From NCBI RefSeq assembly GCF_002006345.1, contig NZ_LZZM01000182.1, forward strand, positions 1-47,294: a stretch of DNA of 47,294 nt, written 5' to 3'. Positions 39,311 to 47,107 of this stretch are shown piece after piece. A program made the position numbers and the translations under genes. Source of the DNA: Clostridium puniceum. Lineage in GTDB: Bacteria; Bacillota; Clostridia; Clostridiales; Clostridiaceae. Position 1 is the first letter of the stretch. The number at the start of each line of letters is the position of its first letter. Below the pieces are notes generated by a model. That model did not search any database, was not told the origin of the DNA, and saw only the letters and a program-made list of their open reading frames with translations.

Positions 39311-40147
39311 TTAATTATTAGTCCAATTCATAGGTATAACAATTGATTTTGGAAGTTGTGTATTAATATCACCTTTAGCTGTGTTAATTTGAGCTTGAGT
39401 TAAATAAATACTTTTTGAAAGATTTGCCCCACTTAAATCTGCATCTCTCAAATCTGCGCCAATAAGATCTGCAAAACTTAAGTCAACGCCTCTTAAATTA
39501 GCTGCAATAAGATATGCTCCACTTAAATTTGCACCTCTAAGATCTTTTTTTCTAAGATCTGCACCAATAAGGTCCAAACCTCCACCAAGGGTTTTCTTAC
39601 TCTTTAACGAGTTCCTTTGATTATTGTTAACTTTTTTTCTTACAAATTCACTAGTTTGTAAAAGCAATGCATTAACACCTATTCTAACTAGTATCAAATC
39701 TAGCTTAGCAAGAGAATCTGCATTTAAGTCAGTTAACTTTTCTATTTCATTTATCTTAATGCTTAACTTATTTTTTGCATCCTTTTCAGCTTGTAGTAAA
39801 ATAGCTTCTTTCAGATACCAAAGCATTTCATAAAGCTGTTTCATAATGATAAACATATCGAACATTTGGTTTGCAGAATCTGGATTCTGCTTCCAATCAC
39901 GTCCATCGTAAGCTTGAGCAACCTTTTGTCCAGCACCAAGGCAATCATAAGCAATACAGCCCTTAAGTCCTTTTTTCTTCAAATTTTTATGAACACTACA
40001 TCGAAAATCGTCCTGTAAGTTTACACAAGGCTTCCCAGCATCTTTATTAACCGGAAATCCATCATTAGCTGAAAAGTAAAGTGCAACGCAGCATAATCCA
40101 AAACACTTATCGCAGTCAGCTTGTAAATTATAAGTACTCACATCCAT
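39311..40147 (-). CDS. Pentapeptide-repeat protein with Cys-rich N-terminus
   Basis: A 278-residue protein of three parts. Residues 1-70 hold eight Cys (12, 15, 19, 20, 41, 50, 64, 69), starting DCDKCFGLCCVAL, like YkgJ-type CxxC clusters that bind zinc or iron-sulfur. Residues ~85-185 are helical. Residues ~190-250 form pentapeptide repeats of the A(D/N)LxG pattern (LIGADLRKKDLRGANLSGAY), which should fold as a right-handed beta-helix. The molecular role is unknown; some pentapeptide proteins mimic DNA. It lies between cbiC and cbiD but has no known link to cobalamin. Start at ATG 40147 with a weak GAGATGA site. Confidence 0.8.
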   Translation of the reverse strand: MDVSTYNLQADCDKCFGLCCVALYFSANDGFPVNKDAGKPCVNLQDDFRCSVHKNLKKKGLKGCIAYDCLGAGQKVAQAYDGRDWKQNPDSANQMFDMFIIMKQLYEMLWYLKEAILLQAEKDAKNKLSIKINEIEKLTDLNADSLAKLDLILVRIGVNALLLQTSEFVRKKVNNNQRNSLKSKKTLGGGLDLIGADLRKKDLRGANLSGAYLIAANLRGVDLSFADLIGADLRDADLSGANLSKSIYLTQAQINTAKGDINTQLPKSIVIPMNWTNN

Positions 40148-40212
40148 TCATCTCACATTCGCAAAATATTTATTACAACCTATGTTTTTATAATATTAAA
40201 GTATTTAATTTA

Positions 40213-40674
40213 TTACCATTTAAGCAACACTGCTCCTGAAGAAAGTCCTGCTCCAAATGCTACAAATAAAATGACGTCACCTCTATGTATAAGCTTCTTT
40301 TCTAAAGCTTCATGTAATGCAATTGGAATAGTTGCTGCTTGGGTATTTGATGCTTTATCTATATTAACATATATTTTATTTTCATCCATATTCATTTTTT
40401 TAGCTGCTGCTTTTAAAATTCTTAAGTTTGCTTGATGTGGAATGATTAGTTTAATATCATCCACTGCAATATTAGCTTTATCTACAACCATATTTACTGC
40501 TTCTGTAAATGCTTTTGTGGCAAATCTCATTACACTTTTACCACTCATTACAACTTTTGTATTCCTACCAGACTCTGCTTCAAAAAATGGTGTTGAATTT
40601 ATTTTATTATTACATGTAAGCGCATTATCATAATCTATAACACAATCTAAATGACTTGAAAGAATACCTTCATT
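40213..40674 (-). pseudogene. 3-oxoacyl-ACP synthase III (FabH-like), 5'-truncated
   Basis: The frame 40213-40548 encodes 111 residues of the C-terminal half of a FabH-type ketosynthase, with the active-site His in IPHQANLRI and Asn in KASNTQAATIP. The same frame extends upstream to 40674 with more FabH-like sequence (GILSSHLDC) before an in-frame TAA at 40675-40677. The N-terminal half with the catalytic Cys is absent. No ribosome site serves the internal ATG. It is therefore a truncated, inactive remnant, not part of the cobalamin pathway it sits in. Confidence 0.85.
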
Positions 40675-40947
40675 TTATGTATAATTTATTAGTTATGATA
40701 TAAATTATATATTACTCAATATTTTCTATTGCCAAACAATTATAACATATTTTATAAATATGGCATTATTCTATTTTCAAAGATCATTCTTTATAAAAAA
40801 TCATATATGTTCTAACAAATAAGCTACATATCTTTTAGTTACTATAATTAATCAGAACTTATATTTATATGCGAAATTTATTTATTTCAGAATAATGTAG
40901 TAGTTACAACTTTAATATATCCAAAAACAATATTACATAAATTTTAC

Positions 40948-41571
40948 TTATCTTTGAACCACCATATACATAAGAGCATTGATTATAGCTGCTGCAACCG
41001 TGCTACCTCCTTTTCTCCCCTTAACTCTAATATAAGGAATATTAAGGTCTTGCATATTTTCTTTACTTTCTGCTGCACCAACGAAACCTACTGGAACTGC
41101 TATTATCAACTTTGGTTTTGCTTTTCCTTCCTTTATTAGTTCCTTAAGTCTAAAAAGTGCAGTTGGAGCATTTCCAAAAACAAATATATCCACCTTATCA
41201 TTACAAGCTTTTTCAACTGCTGCCATGCTTCTAGTTATACTTTTTTCTTTAGCTTCTTTATGTACTATTTCTTCATTAACATAACAGATTACATTACTGT
41301 TTGTTTTAGTTAAAGCCATTTTATTGATTCCATTTAAGGCCATATTGGTATCAGTGTAAATCTTTGCCCCTTTTCGAAAAAGTTCCTTTGCAGTTTCAAT
41401 TGCATCCTTACTTATTTCTACTAAATCTTTATATTCAAAATCAGCTGTTGTATGAATTGTTCTCTTAACTATTAGCAATTCCTCTTCTGTAAATGAATGA
41501 GCTCCCATTTCCTCTCCAATGATTTCGAAACTTTTTTCTTCAATTCCCATAGGATTTTTTAAATAGTCCAT
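40948..41571 (-). CDS. cbiC: Cobalt-precorrin-8 methylmutase
   Basis: A 207-residue CbiC. The catalytic His40 is in VKRTIHTTADFEY, and the family marks DTNMALNGINKMAL, VDIFVFGNAPTALFRLKELI and AVPVGFVGAAESKE are present. It moves the C11 methyl group to C12, giving cobyrinic acid. The ribosome site before ATG 41571 is weak (AAAGAAAT). Normal length. A gap of 227 bases separates it from cbiA upstream, and a block of unrelated genes separates it from cbiD. Confidence 0.94.
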   Translation of the reverse strand: MDYLKNPMGIEEKSFEIIGEEMGAHSFTEEELLIVKRTIHTTADFEYKDLVEISKDAIETAKELFRKGAKIYTDTNMALNGINKMALTKTNSNVICYVNEEIVHKEAKEKSITRSMAAVEKACNDKVDIFVFGNAPTALFRLKELIKEGKAKPKLIIAVPVGFVGAAESKENMQDLNIPYIRVKGRKGGSTVAAAIINALMYMVVQR

Positions 41572-41798
41572 ATTTCTTTTAGTGAGAGTACAAATATAAA
41601 TCTCACTAAAAACTCACCTCTTTTCTGTTTTTAATAATCATTTTTACACTTAGTCTGAATTTATATTTTTATGATTTATTCTTAATAAATTTACACTAAA
41701 CTTAATATATTCCAAGTAAAAAGTTATAAATACTCAGTTACTACAACTACATATATTTTTAATGTAAAAATTTAATTAAAACCATCACTATTCACATT

Positions 41799-43217
41799 CT
41801 ATTCTAAATCAATTAAAGCCTTTATTAGTTCTATATTCCCTAGGAAATTAATATGAGCATATCCTGCCAAGGTATTTTTCTTAAAATATCCACATGACCA
41901 CTTTATAAGTTCTCCATCATACCTAAGTTTTTCTACTTCATATACATTTTTTTCTTTCAAATTCACTTGTGATTTATGAAACTCATGAGCATTTATTTCA
42001 AAAAACTCCTCTGAAATAAATTTTTCTTGAAAATCTTCTTTTTTAAGATTTTCATTACTATAGTATAAATTTGAAGCTGGTAATGAGCATTTCTCAAAAT
42101 ACTTTTTATGGATTTTCACCTTGCAATATCCAAAATTTCGAAGCTTATTTGTCATTATACTATCTCCATTGAAAAAGCCCACCATTTCCGCGCCTTCTAT
42201 TGAATTTGTTAAATACATAAGTCCGCCACATTCTACATAACACCTTAAGCCATCTTCCAAAGATTTCTTTATACTGTTTCTCATTGAATAATTATTTTCT
42301 AATTCCTCTTTAAATACCTCTGGGTATCCTCCACCTATATAGAGAAAATCTAAATTTTCAGGCAAGACTTTATCTTTGATTGGACTAAAATAAATTATTT
42401 CTCCTAATTCCTCTAAAAACTCTAAATTGTCTTTATAATAAAAATTAAATGCTTTGTCCAAAGCAACACCAATTCTTAAAGTTATGTTTTTTGCTTTTCC
42501 TTTTTCACTTTGACAATTACTTTTGCAATTGTCTACTTCATATTTAAACTCCTGCATTTCATTTATAATACTATCTAAATCCACATATTCTTCAATCAAC
42601 TTGCCACATATATCTAATTTTTCTTCAAGATTAAGTATTTCCATACTTTGTACAAGCCCTAAATGCCTGCTACTTAAACTTATTTTTTGTTCTTTAGGAA
42701 TATATCCAAACACTTTAATTTTACAATTTTCTTCTATTGCATATTTTAATAAATTATAATAATTTTCACTAATAGAATTTAATACAACTCCTGCAATATT
42801 AGCATTTTTATAATTCTTAAAACCATTAATTTCAGCACACAAGCTTGCACTTTGACCCTTAGGTGATAATACTAGTATAATTGGCATGTTCCCTAAAATT
42901 TTCGATATTTCATAAGTTGAAGCTTTTTCACTTACTCCAACGCCATCATATAAACCCATCACACCTTCAATAATACCAATATTCCCTTTTCCGTTAAGAT
43001 AACTTTTTATAACACCTTCTTTACCCATTAAAAATGAGTCAAGATTCCTTGATGGTTTTTTAGTTACCTCTTTATGAAATGCTGGATCTATATAATCTGG
43101 TCCAACCTTGTATCCTTGAACATCTAAATTCCTATTTTTAAGTGATTTCATAAGTCCAAGAGTAAAGGTGGTCTTTCCACTCCCACTTGAATTTGAAGCT
43201 ATTATTATAGATTTCAT
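41799..43217 (-). CDS. cbiA: Cobyrinate a,c-diamide synthase
   Basis: A 472-residue protein with an N-terminal dethiobiotin-synthetase-like ATPase domain (P-loop IIASNSSGSGKTTFTLG; GYKVGPDYIDPAFH) and a C-terminal glutaminase domain with nucleophile Cys in CYVECGGLMYL and YIGGGYPE. It amidates the a and c carboxylates of cobyrinate using ATP and glutamine. An ATG at 43229 overlaps the GGAGGT ribosome site, so ATG 43217 is used. It is 115 bases downstream of cbiK, under the same riboswitch. Confidence 0.95.
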   Translation of the reverse strand: MKSIIIASNSSGSGKTTFTLGLMKSLKNRNLDVQGYKVGPDYIDPAFHKEVTKKPSRNLDSFLMGKEGVIKSYLNGKGNIGIIEGVMGLYDGVGVSEKASTYEISKILGNMPIILVLSPKGQSASLCAEINGFKNYKNANIAGVVLNSISENYYNLLKYAIEENCKIKVFGYIPKEQKISLSSRHLGLVQSMEILNLEEKLDICGKLIEEYVDLDSIINEMQEFKYEVDNCKSNCQSEKGKAKNITLRIGVALDKAFNFYYKDNLEFLEELGEIIYFSPIKDKVLPENLDFLYIGGGYPEVFKEELENNYSMRNSIKKSLEDGLRCYVECGGLMYLTNSIEGAEMVGFFNGDSIMTNKLRNFGYCKVKIHKKYFEKCSLPASNLYYSNENLKKEDFQEKFISEEFFEINAHEFHKSQVNLKEKNVYEVEKLRYDGELIKWSCGYFKKNTLAGYAHINFLGNIELIKALIDLE

Positions 43218-43332
43218 AAATACCTCCATAAAATTAAAAATTAATGATGAAATGCAAAAACTTCTTTAAATATATTTTTTCAAATTTCAAAAGGAATTTA
43301 TGCCTCTTGTTAATTATTAATTTTTTAATTGC

Positions 43333-44157
43333 TTATCTTAATTTTTTTGTTCTTCCTGCATTTAAATATTTATCTTCAATTGAATCATAAATTCTATTTA
43401 TGTAAAGTCCAGCAAATTTATCTACTTCACCAAGTCCATGCATATGTAAAGAAACTTCTATTCCCTCTTTTTTCAATATGCTCTTTAAAGAATCCTCCTC
43501 ATCTGATGCCATATCATTTTTTGCATGGTCACCAGCAACAAGCAATAATGGAACTAATTTTGTCTTGTTAATTCCCTTTTTCTTTAATTTCTTTAAAACA
43601 TTTTGAATTGTTGGATATCCTTCTATAGTTGCTACAAATACATTTTCATAGTCCTCATCAATTAAAACAGTTTGAAGCATTCCATAAACTGCATTTGAAG
43701 GATGCTCTGTTCCATGTCCAAATAATATTACACTTTCTTCTCCTCTTAATATATCTTTAATGCTATCTATAAATAAAGAATAATCTTCTGGAAGTCCATT
43801 CATTCCTTGATAAAAAAATATAGGTCTTCCAAGTTTAATTGATTTAAAATTATTCTTTCTATGTTCCACAGCACCTTTTATATAATCAAATTCTTCACCA
43901 GGAATTATATGTAAAGGTTGAACTATTACTTCTTCAAAATCTCTAGATTTCAAATTCTCTAAAGCGTCTTCTGGCGTTAATATATTTAAATTATCTCTTT
44001 CTTTTAATTTTTTTATTATTGTATGCGATGTAAATGCTCTAAAAATTTCATATTCCTTAAATTCATCTTTAATTTTATTTTCAATTTTCTCAATTGAATT
44101 TTTAAGTGCCTCTAAATGACTAGTTCCAAAACTCACTACTAAAATAGCCTTCTTCAT
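43333..44157 (-). CDS. cbiK: Sirohydrochlorin cobaltochelatase
   Basis: A 274-residue class II chelatase. The N-terminal lobe starts AILVVSFGTSHLEALKNSIE; the catalytic His148 is in ILFGHGTEHPSN and His211 in VAGDHAKNDMASD, at positions like those of the Salmonella enzyme. It inserts Co2+ into sirohydrochlorin, the entry step of the anaerobic pathway. No signal peptide, so it is the cytoplasmic form. GGAGG precedes ATG 44157. It is the first gene of the operon, behind the cobalamin riboswitch. Confidence 0.94.
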   Translation of the reverse strand: MKKAILVVSFGTSHLEALKNSIEKIENKIKDEFKEYEIFRAFTSHTIIKKLKERDNLNILTPEDALENLKSRDFEEVIVQPLHIIPGEEFDYIKGAVEHRKNNFKSIKLGRPIFFYQGMNGLPEDYSLFIDSIKDILRGEESVILFGHGTEHPSNAVYGMLQTVLIDEDYENVFVATIEGYPTIQNVLKKLKKKGINKTKLVPLLLVAGDHAKNDMASDEEDSLKSILKKEGIEVSLHMHGLGEVDKFAGLYINRIYDSIEDKYLNAGRTKKLR

Positions 44158-44214
44158 TATTAATTTCCTCCAAAATATTTAAAATTCTTAAAATCTCATA
44201 TTTCCAATATACAT

Positions 44215-44249
44215 AAAAAATCCCCATTACCTATTTCAGATAAGGAGGA
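44215..44249 (-). terminator. Riboswitch expression platform: terminator before cbiK
   Basis: On the minus strand, arms TCCTCCTTATCT (44238-44249) and AGGTAATGGGGA (44221-44232) pair over 12 bp with two G-U pairs and one mismatch, followed by TTTTTT. It lies between the cobalamin aptamer and the cbiK ribosome site, as expected for off-switching by transcription termination. Confidence 0.75.
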
Positions 44250-44383
44250 CACCTATAACAAATTAAGAATGTAAAATTAATATGGAATTAAGCTCTTTTA
44301 AAAGTTTCAATTTCCCTAGACTTACACTCTATTATTTGCTATTACCTTCCCTCCGAAGCCAGCATTTTCGTAAAACTTTTAGG

Positions 44384-44528
44384 CAGGTCTCCTGACTTTG
44401 GCCTCATCCCAAAACTCTTCCTTCCCAAGAATAATTTCTCAGTGGATCTTTAACAAACTTAGAGTTCAGTCTTCCATTACAGTAGCGGGGGCTGTAGTAG
44501 ATTTACACTACTTTCCCTTTTAATCTTT
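44384..44528 (-). promoter_or_regulatory. Cobalamin riboswitch aptamer
   Basis: Minus-strand RNA carries the class hallmarks in order: AAAGGGAA, the core AGCCCCCGCTACTGTAA, CCACTG, GGGAAGG, and the B12 box AAGTCAGGAGACCTGCC (about 44392-44408). It should bind adenosylcobalamin and stop transcription of the cbi operon when the vitamin is plentiful, through the terminator at 44215-44249. Confidence 0.93.
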
Positions 44529-45153
44529 AAAGCACAAAATATAATATTTAAATTTATTGAAATATACATAAAATATTATTCTTTTTTAATATGCTTTATA
44601 TAGAAACCTAAAAATCATTTTTTAATTATCTATAAATTATAAATGACTGTAACCCTTTATTCAAGTAAAAAGTATTTTTTACCTTCCTGCTACCTGATAA
44701 TTTAGGATTATAATGAATTAGATATTCATATAAATATTAAAATTATAAATAAAAATCGCTTCCATGATCTTGGATAACTATATTTGAATCCTATTTCCAC
44801 AATGAAAGGATTGAGACCAATATTGGTAATGTAGGTAGTGTTGCATATTCTGCTAATGATTCAAAAAACAAGTTATCTTTAGCGATCAATATTAATTGAT
44901 CTGTATAAACTATAACTTCTGTTACCAAGATACTTTGTAATACTGAAAAGCATAATATATTATCAAGTTTTTTATAATAATAAAATTTTAATTTACAATT
45001 CAGATTATTTTAGTATAATTTAAATATGGAATCTATGAAAATATAAGTCACATTTTAACTTATTATTTCGGATTTCTAAATACAAAATATTAATCAAAAG
45101 AATCAAATAAAAAAGACACTATTATTATAATAAATTTTAAAGGCGGTGCAATT
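44529..45153. other. Divergent region between cbi operon and His-rich gene
   Basis: About 625 bases, mostly AT-rich promoter-type DNA. The stretch 44760-44945 is less AT-rich and has short protein-like frames on both strands, plus strand giving ERIETNIGNVGSVAYSAN. No start, ribosome site or family could be assigned. It may be a decayed gene fragment. Confidence 0.4.
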
Positions 45154-45483
45154 ATGTCAGTATATATGATTACATATTTCATAAGTGATACTACTGGTCA
45201 CAGTCATGACCATGGTGAAAATTGTGGATGTGGCGAAAATCACACTCATTCTCATGAACATAAAAATAGCAATATTAACATAATAGGAAAAATAAAATCA
45301 TTAGGTGCTTGGGCTCAATTTTTACCAGAAGGTTTTTTTATTAAAACTTCTTCAACAGCAGAAGAAATATTTGCTGAAGTTAACTCTGTAGCTAATAAAG
45401 GTGATATTATTTTTGTAACAAAAGTAGATGCAAAATCATCTGCATGTGCAAATCCAGCTGTTTTAGCTTGGCTTGCAGAATAA
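45154..45483 (+). CDS. Small His-rich hypothetical protein, candidate metal binder
   Basis: A 109-residue cytoplasmic protein. Residues ~15-38 are a His/Cys/acid-rich stretch, GHSHDHGENCGCGENHTHSH, ideal for binding Ni, Co or Zn. The rest is a small alpha/beta domain (IKSLGAWAQFLPEGFFIKTS, EEIFAEVNSVANKGDIIFVTKVD). AAAGGCGGTG precedes ATG 45154, and a terminator follows, so it is a complete unit. It is divergent from the cobalt-inserting cbiK operon, which suggests metal storage or delivery, but nothing in the sequence proves the metal or the link. No family recognised. Confidence 0.7.
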   Translation: MSVYMITYFISDTTGHSHDHGENCGCGENHTHSHEHKNSNINIIGKIKSLGAWAQFLPEGFFIKTSSTAEEIFAEVNSVANKGDIIFVTKVDAKSSACANPAVLAWLAE

Positions 45484-45551
45484 TCTTATCTAAATCAAAA
45501 TTTATAATGAAATTAGTAATTTAAAATTTCTTGTTTTAAATCATTATATTG

Positions 45552-45596
45552 AAAATGGAGTTATGTCTATCATTATTGACACAACTCCATTTTTAT
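45552..45596 (+). terminator. Terminator after the His-rich gene
   Basis: Arms 45552-45567 and 45578-45594 pair over 16 positions with one mismatch and run into TTTTTAT. Confidence 0.8.
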
Positions 45597-45807
45597 ATTT
45601 ACATTTATAATAGAAATATTTTTTCAAAACATTATTAATATAAAAATAAATAATCATTTTATTTATTACCTTTTACTATATACATTGCACTTAAGAATTT
45701 AAATATAATTGAATACACAAGTTATAAATTTTATGAAGGAATCCTTTTCGACATATCTATTACCTAATTAAAATTTTAATTAGTTTAATCAAAATCTAAT
45801 AAATAAT

Positions 45808-45857
45808 AATATCCATTAAAATTCAAGCCTTCTAGTAGCTAAATCTTAATGGATATT
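45808..45857. other. Perfect 12-bp hairpin AATATCCATTAA / TTAATGGATATT
   Basis: Arms 45808-45819 and 45846-45857 with a 26-base loop, 23 bases before the three-way-junction candidate. No gene end lies close by. Confidence 0.5.
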
Positions 45858-45880
45858 CCACAAAATATTAAAAAGGAGTC

Positions 45881-45957
45881 GTAATTTTGTATGACCTTTC
45901 AGCCATACAAGAGGAGCGATGAGTATATTGAGTAATATACACCTCTTTTAAAATTAC
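45881..45957 (+). ncRNA. Candidate structured RNA, three-way junction
   Basis: Three mutually compatible helices can form: P1 GTAATT (45881-45886) with AATTAC (45952-45957); P2 TTGTATG (45887-45893) with CATACAA (45904-45910); P3 GAGG (45911-45914) with CCTC (45942-45945), extended by GTATATT/AATATAC (45923-45929, 45934-45940). AAAAAGGAG lies just before it. It matches no riboswitch class I know and has no gene directly behind it. Strand is uncertain, and expression is unproven. Confidence 0.35.
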
Positions 45958-46130
45958 TAACTATGTTATAGTTTAACACATTTTTCACGAAAAACAAGTG
46001 TGTTTTTTTAATATTTAGAAAATTATGATTTGTTCAATAAATGAGTAATAAATTTTCGACTTATTTAATTCACTATATGTTGTTAATATTTAAAATATAA
46101 TCAGATAATATTTTAAATACAAAAAGTTAT

Positions 46131-46158
46131 TGACATAGTATCCAAATAAGAGTAAAAT
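46131..46158 (+). promoter_or_regulatory. Promoter of tRNA-Glu
   Basis: TTGACA (46131-46136) and TAAAAT (46153-46158) are 16 bases apart, 14 bases before the tRNA. Confidence 0.75.
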
Positions 46159-46172
46159 CATATTTGTTGTAT

Positions 46173-46247
46173 GGCCCATTGGTCAAGCGGTCAAGACGCC
46201 ACCCTCTCACGGTGGAATCAGGAGTTCGATTCTCCTATGGGTCACCA
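46173..46247 (+). tRNA. tRNA-Glu, anticodon CTC
   Basis: A 75-base cloverleaf with encoded CCA. Acceptor GGCCCAT pairs with ATGGGTC; the anticodon stem is CCACC/GGTGG with loop CTCTCAC, so the anticodon is CTC; the T arm is GGAGT-TCGATTC-TCC type. It reads GAG codons, which are rare in such AT-rich genomes. It is a single gene with its own promoter and terminator. Confidence 0.93.
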
Positions 46248-46255
46248 TTAGAGTA

Positions 46256-46294
46256 AACATCAGCATTTAGAAGTCTAAATTGTTGGTGTTTTTT
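46256..46294 (+). terminator. Terminator of tRNA-Glu
   Basis: Arms 46256-46270 and 46275-46290 pair with two G-U pairs and one bulge, followed by TTTTTT. Confidence 0.8.
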
Positions 46295-46574
46295 CTATTT
46301 TCCCACACTAGTTTTATATAGATTTTTGAGAACAATATCTACTCTGTGAATGTCAATCTAACAATTTAATAGTATTCTATAGAATCTTTATTCTGATTTA
46401 TAACAATTTTTAGTAGACTACATTATTAATTAAGTAGAATTAATTATTACTTAAAACACTTATTAAAAAATATGCTTTAACTTCTAAATATTTTTTATAA
46501 AACAAAAAAGCAAGAATCATTTATTTGCTTCCTACTTTATATCAATGTGTAGTAAATTATTTATTTTTAAAAGC

Positions 46575-46596
46575 TCGAATCCGGCTAGCGGCACCA
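46575..46596 (+). other. tRNA 3'-end fragment, candidate attachment-site scar
   Basis: TCGAATCCGGCTAGCGGCAC followed by CA is an exact tRNA 3' end: part of the T loop, T-stem strand CCGGC, acceptor strand TAGCGGC, discriminator A and CCA. The 5' part of any tRNA is missing. Integrases often use this portion of tRNA genes as the core attachment site. On its far side, a minus-strand frame ending ISEVTKIVTKT at 46654 resembles integrase C-terminal tails, though too short to call. Confidence 0.6.
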
Positions 46597-46809
46597 ATTA
46601 TTTAAAGGAAAAGCTATATTACTTGGTTTATATACCTTGTAGCACAGCTTTTTTTATGTCTTTGTTACTATTTTTGTTACTTCTGAAATTAAAGCTGTTT
46701 TTATAGTTTATAAACCGTTCAAAATCAATCATGTATGACTTATAGCTCTTTGTAATAAAAATTTATATAACAAGCTGAAAGTAGAAATTTATTTGAAATA
46801 TTTTTTCTA
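46597..46809. other. Remnant DNA between the tRNA fragment and DUF3267 fragment
   Basis: Contains a hairpin pairing AAAAGCT with AGCTTTT (about 46609-46655) and short minus-strand frames only. Nothing functional is supported. Confidence 0.4.
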
Positions 46810-47037
46810 CTACAGAAGAAAAAATATCATTCCTCCTAGCCATACTGGAAATAATAACGATAATATTGAGATACATATTAAAGGTGCCAACAAAACAATG
46901 AGAAATTGTAGTCTTGTTATTTTCTTCCCTGAAATCTCCATTGTATAGGCATAAATACCTTTGAATCCGAATTTAACTTTACCGCCAAATAATTTATAAG
47001 CTGCTCCATGAATTATCTCATGTACTATAGAAATCGG
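46810..47037 (-). pseudogene. DUF3267 metalloprotease-like protein fragment
   Basis: A 75-codon minus-strand frame reads PISIVHEIIHGAAYKLFGG, with the zinc-protease-like HEIIH motif, then KVKFGFKGIYAYTMEI and two membrane-type stretches before two TAG codons. This is the central part of a DUF3267 protein. The N-terminus is missing: just upstream the sequence changes abruptly and an in-frame TAA appears at 47044-47046. The C-terminal part after GGMIF is also lost. It is a clear remnant. The family is recognised by motif and context only. Confidence 0.72.
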
Positions 47038-47107
47038 TCTGACTTACGGACAGTCATTTGTATTAAGTACGCTTAATTTATATATTTCATTATAATTACA
47101 ATGGTAA

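Larger units (their letters stand above)
45597..46130. other. Non-coding stretch upstream of tRNA-Glu
   Basis: No gene is supported in about 530 bases. It contains a hairpin at 45808-45857 and the three-way-junction candidate at 45881-45957. The remainder is plain AT-rich DNA. Confidence 0.5.

Noticed and set aside
40213..40548. Functional FabH gene within the cobalamin operon
   Set aside because: The catalytic-Cys half is missing and the upstream frame closes with a TAA.
43329..43571. Plus-strand 80-residue frame over cbiK
   Set aside because: It is the antisense of a strongly conserved gene, with no ribosome site.
45892..45933. Short leader-peptide frame (MTFQPYKRSDEYIE) behind AAAAAGGAG
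   Set aside because: Only 14 codons, no attenuated gene follows, and the DNA is better explained by base-paired helices.
46200..46225. tRNA-Glu read with anticodon TTC
   Set aside because: The seven-base loop is CTCTCAC, which places CTC at the anticodon positions.
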